Assembly: GCA_002345205.1 (NCBI GenBank)
Contig: DDVI01000086.1
Span: forward strand, 1 to 47,188
DNA: 47,188 nt
Reading direction: 5' to 3'
Source: Bdellovibrionaceae bacterium UBA2316
GTDB lineage: Bacteria > Bdellovibrionota > Bdellovibrionia > Bdellovibrionales > Bdellovibrionaceae
The translations under genes and the position numbers were made by a program. The notes below the pieces were generated by a model. That model was not told the DNA's origin, ran no database searches, and saw nothing but the letters and a program-made list of their open reading frames with translations. Shown in pieces: positions 33,402 through 42,053 of this stretch (position 1 is its first letter; every line of letters starts with the position of its first letter).

Positions 33402-34841
33402 CTAAAGTAGTGGCGCTTTCATCCTCATCATCAGGCGTCCCCAGAAGCTGGTCTCCATATGAACTGTTTCCACACGTTGCTTCTTATAGACCTCGGCGCA
33501 AGTCCTAGCTAAATATTTCACGTTGTAGGACTTTGGACCCTGCCCTTGAATATCAATCGGAACAAAGATACCTGTTTGAGTCCGGCGATCGATTCGCGCG
33601 GCGATGTCCTTACTTTCGAAAAACACCCCGTTTTCTGAATTGAAATTTTTTGAACGAGGATCAAAATTATAAGATCCCCAATAGATTTCCTTTTGGTCAA
33701 CTACGACCACTTTACCGTGAAATATATAAAAGTAGTCATTTAAGAATACTTCGAATCCTTTGTTTTCAAGAATACGCATATCTACTTTAAACTGTTTAGA
33801 AACGTCACCTTCATCAGATCCTTCGGCTTTGTTAGTATAAATGCGAACACGAACCCCACGGGCTTTAGCGGCCTGAAGTGCTGCCATCACATCATCCGGC
33901 AATAGAACGTAAGGATTTTCGATGATGATATCTGTTTTCGCGTTCTTAATCATTTTTAGGATATTATGATGAATCATCTTCTTTTTCTCTGAAGCTTTCA
34001 TCACGTCCGTAACGTAGCGCAGATTTTTAACTGAAACAAAATCACCCAACTTTTTAGAATTTTGAACACTTGCAATAAACGCAGTTTGTTTAGCAATAGC
34101 CGCGTCGTACTTAGCCCTGATTTCTGGGGTTAATTCAACGCTAGGGCCGGTGGACCAAAATTTTGTCGCTGCCCACTTTTTATCAAATTCATTACGTGCC
34201 GTTTGTTCGGCAGGACCTTGAATTAGAATTTCACGATCTAAAAACGCCCACATGCTATTTCGTTCACTCTTAGGGTTATCAAGTTTACCCAATATATAGT
34301 AGTATTTTGAGTAGTTTGAGGAGCCGACGATTGTTCCGTGCTTTGTAGTGAAGACCTTATCATGTGTGCGCATATTTAAGAAACTTGCAAATCTAAGAAG
34401 GCCTAATTCCAAGAAAGATAGAATATTTCTTTTTAGCGATGTCATCGGACGAAATGACCTTAAGTCGACACCCTTTTCGCGCATGTAGGCCTGAAGTTCC
34501 GGACTTACTTTTGAAGAAAACGCATCATAACCAATACGGGGTGTTCCACCTCGTTTCACAATTTCTAAAGCCGCGGCCAAGAGAGTAAAACCAACAGAGT
34601 CTTCATTTAAAGTAAATGTCAGAACATCGAGCTGCCTATTATCAGGATGCATAGCCAAATCAATTCTGCCTTGATAGGACTCACGTTGTGAAAAAAGCGG
34701 TAACACTAAATCTTGACCATCATTTAGATTGGCAATGGCTTCATCATAAGGAACATAGTTTACTTGTTCGTCACCGGCCGCAAAGGTAAAATTAGAAACG
34801 ATTAACGTTAACGATAAAATGTACGTGAATAGGTTTTTCAT
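33402..34841 (-). CDS. exported phospholipase D-superfamily protein
   Basis: 479 residues with signal peptide MKNLFTYILSLTLIVSNFTFA. Two PLD-type halves: the C-terminal HKD motif is intact (His375, Lys377, Asp382, then WGSYNFDPRS with Asn392). The N-terminal one keeps His160 and Lys162 and GSSN (173-176), but the Asp position is Lys167. Family members cleave or transfer phosphodiester head groups (phospholipases, cardiolipin synthases, nucleases). Export and the absence of membrane helices make a periplasmic or secreted phospholipase or nuclease more likely than a cardiolipin synthase. In a predator this could act on prey lipids or DNA, but that is inference. Next upstream gene is 9 bases away, so an operon is likely. 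Confidence 0.85.
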   Translation of the reverse strand: MKNLFTYILSLTLIVSNFTFAAGDEQVNYVPYDEAIANLNDGQDLVLPLFSQRESYQGRIDLAMHPDNRQLDVLTFTLNEDSVGFTLLAAALEIVKRGGTPRIGYDAFSSKVSPELQAYMREKGVDLRSFRPMTSLKRNILSFLELGLLRFASFLNMRTHDKVFTTKHGTIVGSSNYSKYYYILGKLDNPKSERNSMWAFLDREILIQGPAEQTARNEFDKKWAATKFWSTGPSVELTPEIRAKYDAAIAKQTAFIASVQNSKKLGDFVSVKNLRYVTDVMKASEKKKMIHHNILKMIKNAKTDIIIENPYVLLPDDVMAALQAAKARGVRVRIYTNKAEGSDEGDVSKQFKVDMRILENKGFEVFLNDYFYIFHGKVVVVDQKEIYWGSYNFDPRSKNFNSENGVFFESKDIAARIDRRTQTGIFVPIDIQGQGPKSYNVKYLARTCAEVYKKQRVETVHMETSFWGRLMMRMKAPLL

Positions 34842-34850
34842 AATTGAAAC

Positions 34851-35390
34851 CTATCTTCCAGTACGTTTCGTCATCACTTCAGAAAATTGATCAGCCGTAA
34901 TCACTGAACATTTACCTGTCGCTAGAAATGTATAATATCCCAGAGATCCTTTTTTATAGGAATGCTGAATACTTGGAGCACCTCCTAGACGTGCAGAGAA
35001 AACATACGTAGTCGTCTCGGTGCCAGCCCTTGAAACGCTAGGAAATAGGTAGTTACCTTCGGGCGTAAAGTGTACTTTTTCGTACACTGCTTGGAAGTGT
35101 ACATTGTCCGCAGTGAACGTCGTAATTTCGTTTACTAACTTCATATTCCCTAATGGCGTAGTTACAGCAGCGACGTTAATCAGATACCATTTATTAACTT
35201 GTTTACCTTGATAATAGAAAGATGGCTTACCAAAAGCGCTCTCACACGAATAAAATTGTCGACCTTCACCGATAGTTTCATTGATTTTAGATTGTAGCTG
35301 GCTATAGGCATCGACCGAATCAGTATACCCAAAAGACTGAACAGAGATAGCTAACGCTAAAATGCCAAATAATACCTTTGGGTAAACCAT
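34851..35390 (-). CDS. secreted protein, hypothetical
   Basis: 179 residues with a signal peptide MVYPKVLFGILALAISVQSFG (cut before YTDS). Mature domain with two Cys (about 49 and 161) that could form one disulphide, many Tyr and Phe, and beta-strand-like blocks (NKWYLINVAAVTTPLGNMKLV, TYVFSARLGGAPSIQHSYKKGSLGYYTFL). TAGGAG lies 7 bases before the ATG. A TTGCCT-17-TGTAAT pair upstream may be its promoter. It precedes the phospholipase D-like gene by 9 bases. No family recognised. Confidence 0.7.
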   Translation of the reverse strand: MVYPKVLFGILALAISVQSFGYTDSVDAYSQLQSKINETIGEGRQFYSCESAFGKPSFYYQGKQVNKWYLINVAAVTTPLGNMKLVNEITTFTADNVHFQAVYEKVHFTPEGNYLFPSVSRAGTETTTYVFSARLGGAPSIQHSYKKGSLGYYTFLATGKCSVITADQFSEVMTKRTGR

Positions 35391-35561
35391 AAAACATTCT
35401 CCTACATTATAAATAGTCGTTTATAATCTGCCATATAAAATGCAATTACAGCTCCATTGGAAATCGCAGGCAATGCAGTGGGGCTGTATTAGAATTAGAC
35501 AATGAGCCACTATTCATCACTTACATAGTGCCGATTTTTGAACCCTAGTACCTGAGTAGGA

Positions 35562-36692
35562 TTACTTCTTCTTTTTTTTCTTGGATTTCAATTTGATCGA
35601 CATTTCTGCTTGATCCAGCTGGTCTTGAATGTCGTCTTGGGTAGGAACTTTATTGTATTTCTTAACAGGAACCGGCTCGGGCTCAACTTCCTTTTTGAAC
35701 AGACTTTGATCTACGCCGTCTTGAGTTTGAATTTGATAATTCTCTTCACGTTTAATGGGTTCGACGTCACGAACTGGCTGAACCTCTTTGTGAGGGTTGT
35801 TTGAAAATGTATCGAACAATAGATTTACCATTACTCCGACTGTCAAACCATTTGCATAGTTCTGACCTGAAATCGAATTTGCGACGTACGATTTCATAAT
35901 AAAGCCGCTTGAAAAACCGATATCTAAGTTGGCTTGTACTTGAATGTGAGACGGATTAACAGAATAGAACTTATAACTACCAGCATTGACTCTTTGGTTA
36001 AGCGTGTTACGTGCCGCTTCGTTTGAACCTCTATCTGGATCGTCTGTTACTGTCTGAAATCCATTAAGCTCAAGCCCCAAGAATGAATGTTTCCATTGCA
36101 ATCCACCACCTAAATACCAAGGCATTATACCTGAACGGCCACTACGGAAATCATAGCCCGCGCCCGCATAGTACGAGAACCATTGATAATTGTTCTGCGC
36201 CTTAAGCATAGCCGTAACTTCCATAATACCTTCGTTTGTGACGACAGAATCTTGAGTCGAAGAAATCTCGTCCAATGAATAACGTATGGTTAGCTCGGGA
36301 ACCACATCCATAAACCCACGATAAACCATCCAGTCCGCACCGGCCTCAATCGAATTCAAAGTTGAATTGGCCCGGTTAAAATCGGTACTTTTACTTTCTG
36401 CATTACTAATATGGGCTTTTGCTCGAACTGACCAGAAGTCTTTAAATACGTAACGTGACTCTAGGAACATATCGAGCAAAGTGTATTTATTCGAGCTGAC
36501 TAAGTTTACATTAGTGCCGACATCATTAAAGTTCGCCGACGTTTCAAAATACGTGGCGCCGCCCGATATTTCAAACGTTCTGGGTTCATACGTTTTAAGT
36601 TTATTGAAACTATACCCGTTCTGAGCTATTAAAAGCAGTAGTAGCCCTAAAGGCAGTGCCAGATTTTTAAAAACAAAACTTGAATGGTTCAT
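35562..36692 (-). CDS. outer-membrane barrel-like protein with basic tail
   Basis: 376 residues from the ATG at 36692, which gives the better signal peptide (MNHSSFVFKNLALPLGLLLL, ending near GYSF); the frame opens 8 codons earlier at 36716. Residues about 30-290 are amphipathic strands rich in Tyr, Gly and Asn with Gly-aromatic turns (WFSYYAGAGYDFRSGRSG, GGGLQWKHSFLGLELNGFQ), typical of a porin-like barrel. A charged periplasmic tail with Glu/Pro/Val repeats follows and it ends in a Lys-only run. The gene is divergent from the MFS gene, with starts about 40 bases apart. Confidence 0.65.
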   Translation of the reverse strand: MNHSSFVFKNLALPLGLLLLLIAQNGYSFNKLKTYEPRTFEISGGATYFETSANFNDVGTNVNLVSSNKYTLLDMFLESRYVFKDFWSVRAKAHISNAESKSTDFNRANSTLNSIEAGADWMVYRGFMDVVPELTIRYSLDEISSTQDSVVTNEGIMEVTAMLKAQNNYQWFSYYAGAGYDFRSGRSGIMPWYLGGGLQWKHSFLGLELNGFQTVTDDPDRGSNEAARNTLNQRVNAGSYKFYSVNPSHIQVQANLDIGFSSGFIMKSYVANSISGQNYANGLTVGVMVNLLFDTFSNNPHKEVQPVRDVEPIKREENYQIQTQDGVDQSLFKKEVEPEPVPVKKYNKVPTQDDIQDQLDQAEMSIKLKSKKKKKK

Positions 36693-36732
36693 TAAGGATA
36701 GTATGACCAACAACATGGAAGAGGTAAAGCAA

Positions 36733-37959
36733 ATGTCCTCTTCAAAAAGAAAAACTCAACTCATTCTGATTTTCTTAACGGTATTTATTTATCTTTTGGG
36801 CTTTGGGATTATCATTCCCATCCTCCCAATCTTAAGTCGAGATTTCGGCGCTACCGCTACGGAAACAGGGCTCTTGATGTCGGTGTATTCCCTAATGCAA
36901 TTTATTTTTTCTCCATTTTGGGGGCGTCTAAGCGATCGTTTTGGTCGCAAACCCATCTTGCTGTACTGCCTTTTGGGTGAGGCCGCCTCATACATCCTGT
37001 TTGCCATAAGTCGTGACTTAAAAATGTTATTTATCGCTCGAATGCTGGCCGGCTTCTTTGGTGGCAGTATCTCGACGGCATCGGCTTACATTTCTGACAT
37101 TACTCCCAGCGATCAACGTTCAAAAGGTATGGCGCTTATTGGGGCGGCATTTGGATTAGGTTTTGTATTTGGGCCAGCTATCGGCGGTTTCTTAACGGAA
37201 TACTCTAAGCATATTTCTACTGAACCGTTCTTTAATACTTCGTTTGCATCCTATGTTGTATCCGGTCTTTGCTTTTTTACATTCCTTTTTGGCCTAGTTT
37301 TCTTGAAGGAAAGCTTAACCACAAAAGCCCCTGCCCGTTCGAACAAAAGCCGCTTTCTTATTATTTTTGAAAAGCTAAAAATTCCAGTGGTCAGTCACCT
37401 CACGATCGCGTTCTTTTTATTGTCATTTTCGATGTCAGCCATGGAAGCCACGCTAGTTCTATATATGGGTGAAGTTTTTTCTTGGGGAATCAAGGAAGTC
37501 AGCTACGGATTTGCTTATATTGGGGTCATCATCATCATCACTCAAGGATATTTAATCCGTAAGTTTTTACCTAAATGGGGCGAACGCTTAGTTCTGAAAA
37601 GTGGAACGCTAGTATTTTTTCTAGGAATGATCCTTATCGCAATGGCTCCCAATATTACAGTAATGGCCATCGCTATGACATTAGTTGCTTTAGGTAATGG
37701 TCTATCCAATCCTTCAATCCTTGGTTCAATCAGCAATCTGACAGAAAGCACCGAGCAAGGCAGTACTCTAGGTGTAACACAAAGCCTGTCGTCATTAGGA
37801 CGTATTTTGGGACCAGCACTCGGTGGGTTTATTTTTCATCACCTTTTTATCCAAAGTCCGTTTATTTTAGCAGGTATATTGGGATTTGTTGCGTTTCTTA
37901 TTGTTATGGTGCTAAACCAGCAGATTCCAAACAAAGGAAAATCAAATGGAAGCCATTAA
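36733..37959 (+). CDS. MFS-family drug exporter (DHA1/TetA-like)
   Basis: 408 residues from the ATG at 36733, preferred because GAGG lies 8 bases upstream; in-frame ATGs at 36703 and 36715 are less well placed. Twelve membrane helices. Motif A is seen as GRLSDRFGRKPILL (about 66-79), and the second-half variant is weak. An N-terminal SSSKRKT charged start leads into helix 1 (LILIFLTVFIYLLGFGIIIPILP). The closest known pattern is the 12-helix multidrug and tetracycline proton antiporter group; the substrate cannot be read from sequence. Its end overlaps the rhodanese-like gene by 14 bases. Confidence 0.85.
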   Translation: MSSSKRKTQLILIFLTVFIYLLGFGIIIPILPILSRDFGATATETGLLMSVYSLMQFIFSPFWGRLSDRFGRKPILLYCLLGEAASYILFAISRDLKMLFIARMLAGFFGGSISTASAYISDITPSDQRSKGMALIGAAFGLGFVFGPAIGGFLTEYSKHISTEPFFNTSFASYVVSGLCFFTFLFGLVFLKESLTTKAPARSNKSRFLIIFEKLKIPVVSHLTIAFFLLSFSMSAMEATLVLYMGEVFSWGIKEVSYGFAYIGVIIIITQGYLIRKFLPKWGERLVLKSGTLVFFLGMILIAMAPNITVMAIAMTLVALGNGLSNPSILGSISNLTESTEQGSTLGVTQSLSSLGRILGPALGGFIFHHLFIQSPFILAGILGFVAFLIVMVLNQQIPNKGKSNGSH

Positions 37960-38296
37960 TCAAATTGGAATTTATCAAATTGAAAACTTAGTTTTGCAGC
38001 GAGTTCCATTTACGTTACTTGACCTTACCAAAGATTCTAATTTGATAGTGCCTTTCGAACATTTGAATCCGTACTATTTAAATTTCTTGAAAGCTCAGAT
38101 TCTAAAAACAACACCCACTGAATATAAATCGACAGAAAAATTTCGAGCTCTGCCTAAAGACGCCCCTGTTGTTGTAATTTGTGATTCAGGTAATGACTCT
38201 TTGAAAATTTCCCACGAACTGGAAGCCGAAGGCTACATTAACGTATTCTATGTTACGGGCGGATTTGCTAGTCTGAAAACCCCATCAACTCACTAA
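37946..38296 (+). CDS. rhodanese-like domain protein
   Basis: 116 residues, a single rhodanese domain. The active-site loop is VVVICDSGNDSLKIS with Cys79 kept and CDSGNDS in place of the common CRSGxRS; the end VFYVTGGFASL matches the usual N-VxxLxGG-x-xW motif with the Trp changed to Leu. It may carry sulphur or bind phosphorylated or oxidised partners. It starts inside the MFS gene (14-base overlap), so the pair is co-translated. Its end lies 7 bases from the broken minus-strand gene. Confidence 0.75.
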   Translation: MEAINQIGIYQIENLVLQRVPFTLLDLTKDSNLIVPFEHLNPYYLNFLKAQILKTTPTEYKSTEKFRALPKDAPVVVICDSGNDSLKISHELEAEGYINVFYVTGGFASLKTPSTH

Positions 38297-38303
38297 AATT
38301 TTG

Positions 38304-38921
38304 TTATTTTGCTTGGCCCGCTGGGCATGGCGCTGTTGAATTTGGATCCGTACAGCCCCCTGAACCGGTTGTTTTCAAATCTTTTGGCAGCTGTCCTTTA
38401 GACACTAAATAATCTTTAACCAATGGAAACGCTCGTGCACAAACGTCTCTGAAGGTCGCTAAACCTGAAATGTAGGTACTTTTGTTGCCGTTGAAATTTC
38501 TAATTGCAGCGTCGGTATCTTTCTGCAACTTAACGGCAGCATCATCACTGCTTTTAAAAATGTCTAGAAATTTTGATTTAACATCTTTCTTTTGGCCCGT
38601 GTGATTGCACGTGGCCGTACGTACATTTACTTCTGCAAAGCCACTAGCAGAATAGTATCGAATATAGGAATCTGATTTCTTTTCTTTTGGAATTTCTACG
38701 ATTTCGTATTCTAGTTCAGAACCAGATTTTATGAATTTATAAGTGTAATCTTTGTTACCTTTTTCTAGTTACTGAATGCAGCGTTCTTGCAGCGACAATG
38801 TTACTTTCTTTTTATCAGAATTCAAATCGGCTGGACCGGAAACTTTTTCATCTGCGGCTTTTGAGCTTACCGAACTAGATAAAGCTACGGAAAATACTAA
38901 AGCCGGCAGACATTTCATCAT
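38304..38921 (-). pseudogene. secreted-protein gene interrupted by an in-frame stop
   Basis: One continuous frame of 206 codons from ATG at 38921 (GAGGA 6 bases upstream) to the stop at 38304 is broken only by a TAA at 38769-38771, codon 51. Before it lies a signal peptide (MMKCLPALVFSVALSSSVSS) and a short mature start ending CIQ; after it protein-like sequence resumes at once (LEKGNKDYTYKFIKSGSELE) and ends in GSGGCTDPNSTAPCPAGQAK. A single C-to-T change from CAA (Gln) would explain the stop. Lies 12 bases after fliA in the same direction, hence part of the flagellar operon's transcript. Could also be a sequencing error or read-through. Confidence 0.7.
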
Positions 38922-38933
38922 TACATATCCTCT

Positions 38934-39716
38934 TTACACTAGTTCGATCTCGCCGGATCCAATTGTTGCCGCTAATTTAGCGCGCAGACGAGTTACGGCT
39001 TGAGCATGTAGTTGTGATACACGACTTTCGGTAACCTTTAGAACTTGGCCGATCTCTTTTAGATTTAAATCTTCATAGTAGTATAGCGATAGAACTAAAC
39101 GCTGTCTTTCAGGCAAATCTTCAATCGCCTTAGCCACGATGTCCTTAACTTTCTTCAAGTTAAGCTGATTGTAAGGATTTGCTAGTTTCGAACCTTCCAG
39201 TAAATTCAAGATAGATTTTTTATCCGTATTACTGAATGTTTGCGAATCATCAATTGATAACAAGCTCACCGGACGAACTTGATTTACTAAATCATGGAAT
39301 TCATCTTGCGAAATATTTAACGTTTTAGCAATTTCTTCATCTGTTGGTGAACGACCCAAATCTTGCTCTAATTGAGCAATTGTACGATCTAATACCTTTG
39401 ATTTATCACGAATAGAACGTGGAACCCAGTCCTGTGAACGTAATTCATCTAAGATCGCACCCCGAACACGGAATTCCGCATAGGTTTTAAATTTATTATC
39501 ACGAGACGGATCATACTTATCAATCGCATCCATCAAACCAATTACGCCCGAAGATATTAAATCATCTAGTTCAATATTTGAAGGTAGACGAGCTGCGATT
39601 TTCTGAGCAATGAATTTAATTAGCGGAGCGTACTCCTTAATTAAACTGTCCTTTTGTTGCTGAGTTAAACGCTTAGGATCTTCTTTATACTTCTTCAGCA
39701 AAGCTAAATTCTTCAC
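38934..39716 (-). CDS. fliA: flagellar sigma factor sigma-28
   Basis: 260 residues from a GTG at 39716 with AAAGGG 6 bases upstream. Region 2 (YAPLIKFIAQKIAARLPSNIELDDLISSGVIGLMDAIDKYDP, then FKTYAEFRVRGAILDELRSQDWVPRS) and region 4 (LPERQRLVLSLYYYEDLNLKEIGQVLKVTESRVSQLHAQAVTRLR) are complete. It directs RNA polymerase to late flagellar promoters of the TAAA-N15-GCCGATAA type, two of which precede flagellins 1 and 2 in this window. Ends the flhF-flhG-fliA block; the 97-base gap from flhG may hold a separate promoter, which I could not identify. No anti-sigma factor FlgM gene is seen. Confidence 0.95.
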   Translation of the reverse strand: MKNLALLKKYKEDPKRLTQQQKDSLIKEYAPLIKFIAQKIAARLPSNIELDDLISSGVIGLMDAIDKYDPSRDNKFKTYAEFRVRGAILDELRSQDWVPRSIRDKSKVLDRTIAQLEQDLGRSPTDEEIAKTLNISQDEFHDLVNQVRPVSLLSIDDSQTFSNTDKKSILNLLEGSKLANPYNQLNLKKVKDIVAKAIEDLPERQRLVLSLYYYEDLNLKEIGQVLKVTESRVSQLHAQAVTRLRAKLAATIGSGEIELV

Positions 39717-39813
39717 TCAGTACCCTTTCCATGGATTGTCGTGTGTCTTATTCAGTGTAACAAATGTCGGTGTTCGGAAAAGTCCAACTTTCACAATTAG
39801 GACGTTACTCGTG

Positions 39814-40632
39814 TTACGACGTCGCTCTCGCTAAATTATCCCAGAACATTTCAAGACCACCGCTAGAATTGATTTTATATTGGGATTTTAAAATTTCTGA
39901 GGAAATTTGGGAAATCGCAATAGCCGCATCTGAAGTAGGGTCCTGTTTCAGTATGATACGCTTGTTAATGTTAGCCGACTTCAGCTGAGAGTCCTGAGGA
40001 ATCGCCCCGAGGTAATCTAGACTAACGAATAGAAACTTTTGAACGACATCTTGAAATCGTTTAAACAAGTAAAAACCGTCTTCCTGGTTTCGTACGCAGT
40101 TTGAAACAATCGAAAAGCGATTCACCTTATATTTTTGATTCAAAACTTTAATTAACGCATACGAATCGGCAAAGCTTGAAGGATCGGCAGTAATTATAAC
40201 GATGTTATTCTTGGCGGCCGCATTCATGTGAAGTACGTTCTGAGAAATACCCGGTGACGTATCAATCATCATGTAATCAAAGTTTACGGGTAGATCTTTT
40301 AATGAATCGAGTACTGCCTTCCTTCCAAATGCATCAAGATTTTGCATTTGATCAATACCATGACCGCCCGAGATCAAATACAAATTTGAATCAAGCCGTA
40401 TTAGCGCATCTTCAATCGATTTTTTACCAGAAAGAACGTCATAAATCGTAGTTTCAGCGCGTGTTCCGAAAAAAATGTCTACATTCGACATACCCAAATC
40501 CGCATCGAAAATAAGAACTTTCTTATCGTAACGTGAGATCTTGTAAGCCAAGTTACAAGCCAGCGTTGTTTTTCCCACTCCGCCTTTTCCTGATGTCACG
40601 CTGATGGTTTTAGTCGGATATCGAAAACTCAT
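39814..40632 (-). CDS. flhG: FlhG / MinD-like ATPase
   Basis: 272 residues. Deviant Walker A SGKGGVGKTT (14-23), Walker A-prime region LIFDADLGMSNVDIFFG, and DTSPGIS switch. It controls flagellar number and place with FlhF. The start is fixed by the ATGA overlap with flhF, leaving only 13 residues before the Walker A motif, so the N-terminal activator helix (DQAxxLR) found in many FlhG proteins, which stimulates FlhF, is missing. The C-terminal membrane-targeting helix is weakly suggested by ILKSQYKINSSGGLEMFWDNLARA. Confidence 0.93.
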   Translation of the reverse strand: MSFRYPTKTISVTSGKGGVGKTTLACNLAYKISRYDKKVLIFDADLGMSNVDIFFGTRAETTIYDVLSGKKSIEDALIRLDSNLYLISGGHGIDQMQNLDAFGRKAVLDSLKDLPVNFDYMMIDTSPGISQNVLHMNAAAKNNIVIITADPSSFADSYALIKVLNQKYKVNRFSIVSNCVRNQEDGFYLFKRFQDVVQKFLFVSLDYLGAIPQDSQLKSANINKRIILKQDPTSDAAIAISQISSEILKSQYKINSSGGLEMFWDNLARATS

Positions 40633-42053
40633 AATGATGCCTCACTCGTAGTGTTATTCTTTTGTGTAATATGAAAAATCAAATCAACCAGTCGCTCTTT
40701 GGTCGCATATTCAAAATCCTCTGGAATGCGCTGGCCAATGCCAAATGCGAATAATGGCAATTTGTTAATTTTATTAAAGCTATATACATTTCCGTTCTGA
40801 ACGGTTTCATCTAGGTGATTAAAGATAACATCCGTTACGTTCAGGGTGGCGAAGTTATTCAAAACTCCTTGTAGATCTTCGTATTTATTACGCGCCGACA
40901 AAACTAAATGAACTGATTTAGAAGGAATTTCTTTTAATATCATTCTTTCGAAGTAAGACACTTCTTCTTGAGTTTTTAAATTCGATCCCGGTGTATCAAT
41001 CAAGATGTAATCAATTGAATTAATGAATTTTAAAATCTCTTTCCAGTCATTACGCTCGCGAATAACTGCAAAAGGTACATTTAAAATTTGTGAATAAATT
41101 CTAAGTTGCTCTACTGCCCCAACTTTTTGAGTATCTAGAGTCAATAGTGCTACTTTTTTGTTTTCTCTAACGATTAACTGTGACGCCATTTTGATAATTG
41201 ATGACGTCTTACCCCCACCACTTGGCCCGACAAAAAAATGAAATTTTTTGTTTTCACCGCTGGATACAACGATGTCTTCCAAAATACGTTTAGCTAAAAA
41301 ACCTTCTACTAAAGGTTTGTTCTTCAAACGAGTTACCGGAACTTGATTTTGAAGATCAAGGATCATTTCTGCCGCTAGATCCTCTAAAACTCCTTCTTTT
41401 ACAAGGCCTTGAAACTGCGACGATAACTCATAATGAATTCCATAATTCTCACCTGGATAGTGAGATTGCGGACGGCTCTCGGTCGGAGTCTGCATATTTT
41501 TAATCATCGCTTTTAGTGACGCAATTTCCGACCTTAAAGAGTTCATTTCGCTATCGTTTTGAACCTCAATGTACTGCTGACGACCTTCGACTTGCTGATT
41601 GCGTGTCTCAGTAGGCTTTGCTGTTTGTCGTTGCACCTGGCGGTCATTTAATAGTGTCCCAGCATCAAATGCACGTTGAACCGCATTCTTAATTCTTTCT
41701 TCAGCAGCATTTTTTTCGTCATTGATATCGATGTATTTCTGCGTTGTTACGGGCTTTGTCACAGGTGTCGTGTGACGAGTTACAAATTTGGAAATAATTT
41801 CTTTTTGAGTCCGCGCCGAACTATTTTGAAATTGTTGTTTATCATTTTCCGCCATACGCGATTCAACGAATTTCTTTTTATGTAATGTTTCTTCGCTGAC
41901 GGCAGCCGTAATTTCAAAACTGCTTTCCCCAACTAATCCGTATTTATTGCTGTTATCTTTCGCCGCCAAAATGATCGCATCAGGGCCAAGTTGCTTCTTG
42001 ACCATCTCTAAAGCGTCTTTCATTGTGCGTGCTTCAAATTTCCTAACTTGCAT
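40629..42053 (-). CDS. flhF: FlhF, SRP-type GTPase for polar flagellum placement
   Basis: 474 residues. B domain (MQVRKFEARTMKDALEMVKKQLGPDAIILAAKD), a long Gln-rich linker (about 70-200), then the NG domain. P-loop GPSGGGKTSS (276-285), DTQKVGAVEQL (307-317, usually DTYRIGA), DTPGSN (353-358) and the base-specificity motif as NHLDE (412-416, usually TKLDE). The Lys of the last motif and the Arg in the second are altered, so the GTPase may be tuned or weak. It marks the pole for basal-body assembly. Its start overlaps the end of flhA by 11 bases. Confidence 0.93.
   Translation of the reverse strand: MQVRKFEARTMKDALEMVKKQLGPDAIILAAKDNSNKYGLVGESSFEITAAVSEETLHKKKFVESRMAENDKQQFQNSSARTQKEIISKFVTRHTTPVTKPVTTQKYIDINDEKNAAEERIKNAVQRAFDAGTLLNDRQVQRQTAKPTETRNQQVEGRQQYIEVQNDSEMNSLRSEIASLKAMIKNMQTPTESRPQSHYPGENYGIHYELSSQFQGLVKEGVLEDLAAEMILDLQNQVPVTRLKNKPLVEGFLAKRILEDIVVSSGENKKFHFFVGPSGGGKTSSIIKMASQLIVRENKKVALLTLDTQKVGAVEQLRIYSQILNVPFAVIRERNDWKEILKFINSIDYILIDTPGSNLKTQEEVSYFERMILKEIPSKSVHLVLSARNKYEDLQGVLNNFATLNVTDVIFNHLDETVQNGNVYSFNKINKLPLFAFGIGQRIPEDFEYATKERLVDLIFHITQKNNTTSEASL

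Noticed and set aside
38304..38528. Separate 74-residue gene starting at TTG
   Set aside because: It is the in-frame tail of the 206-codon frame that starts at 38921; the TTG has no ribosome site.
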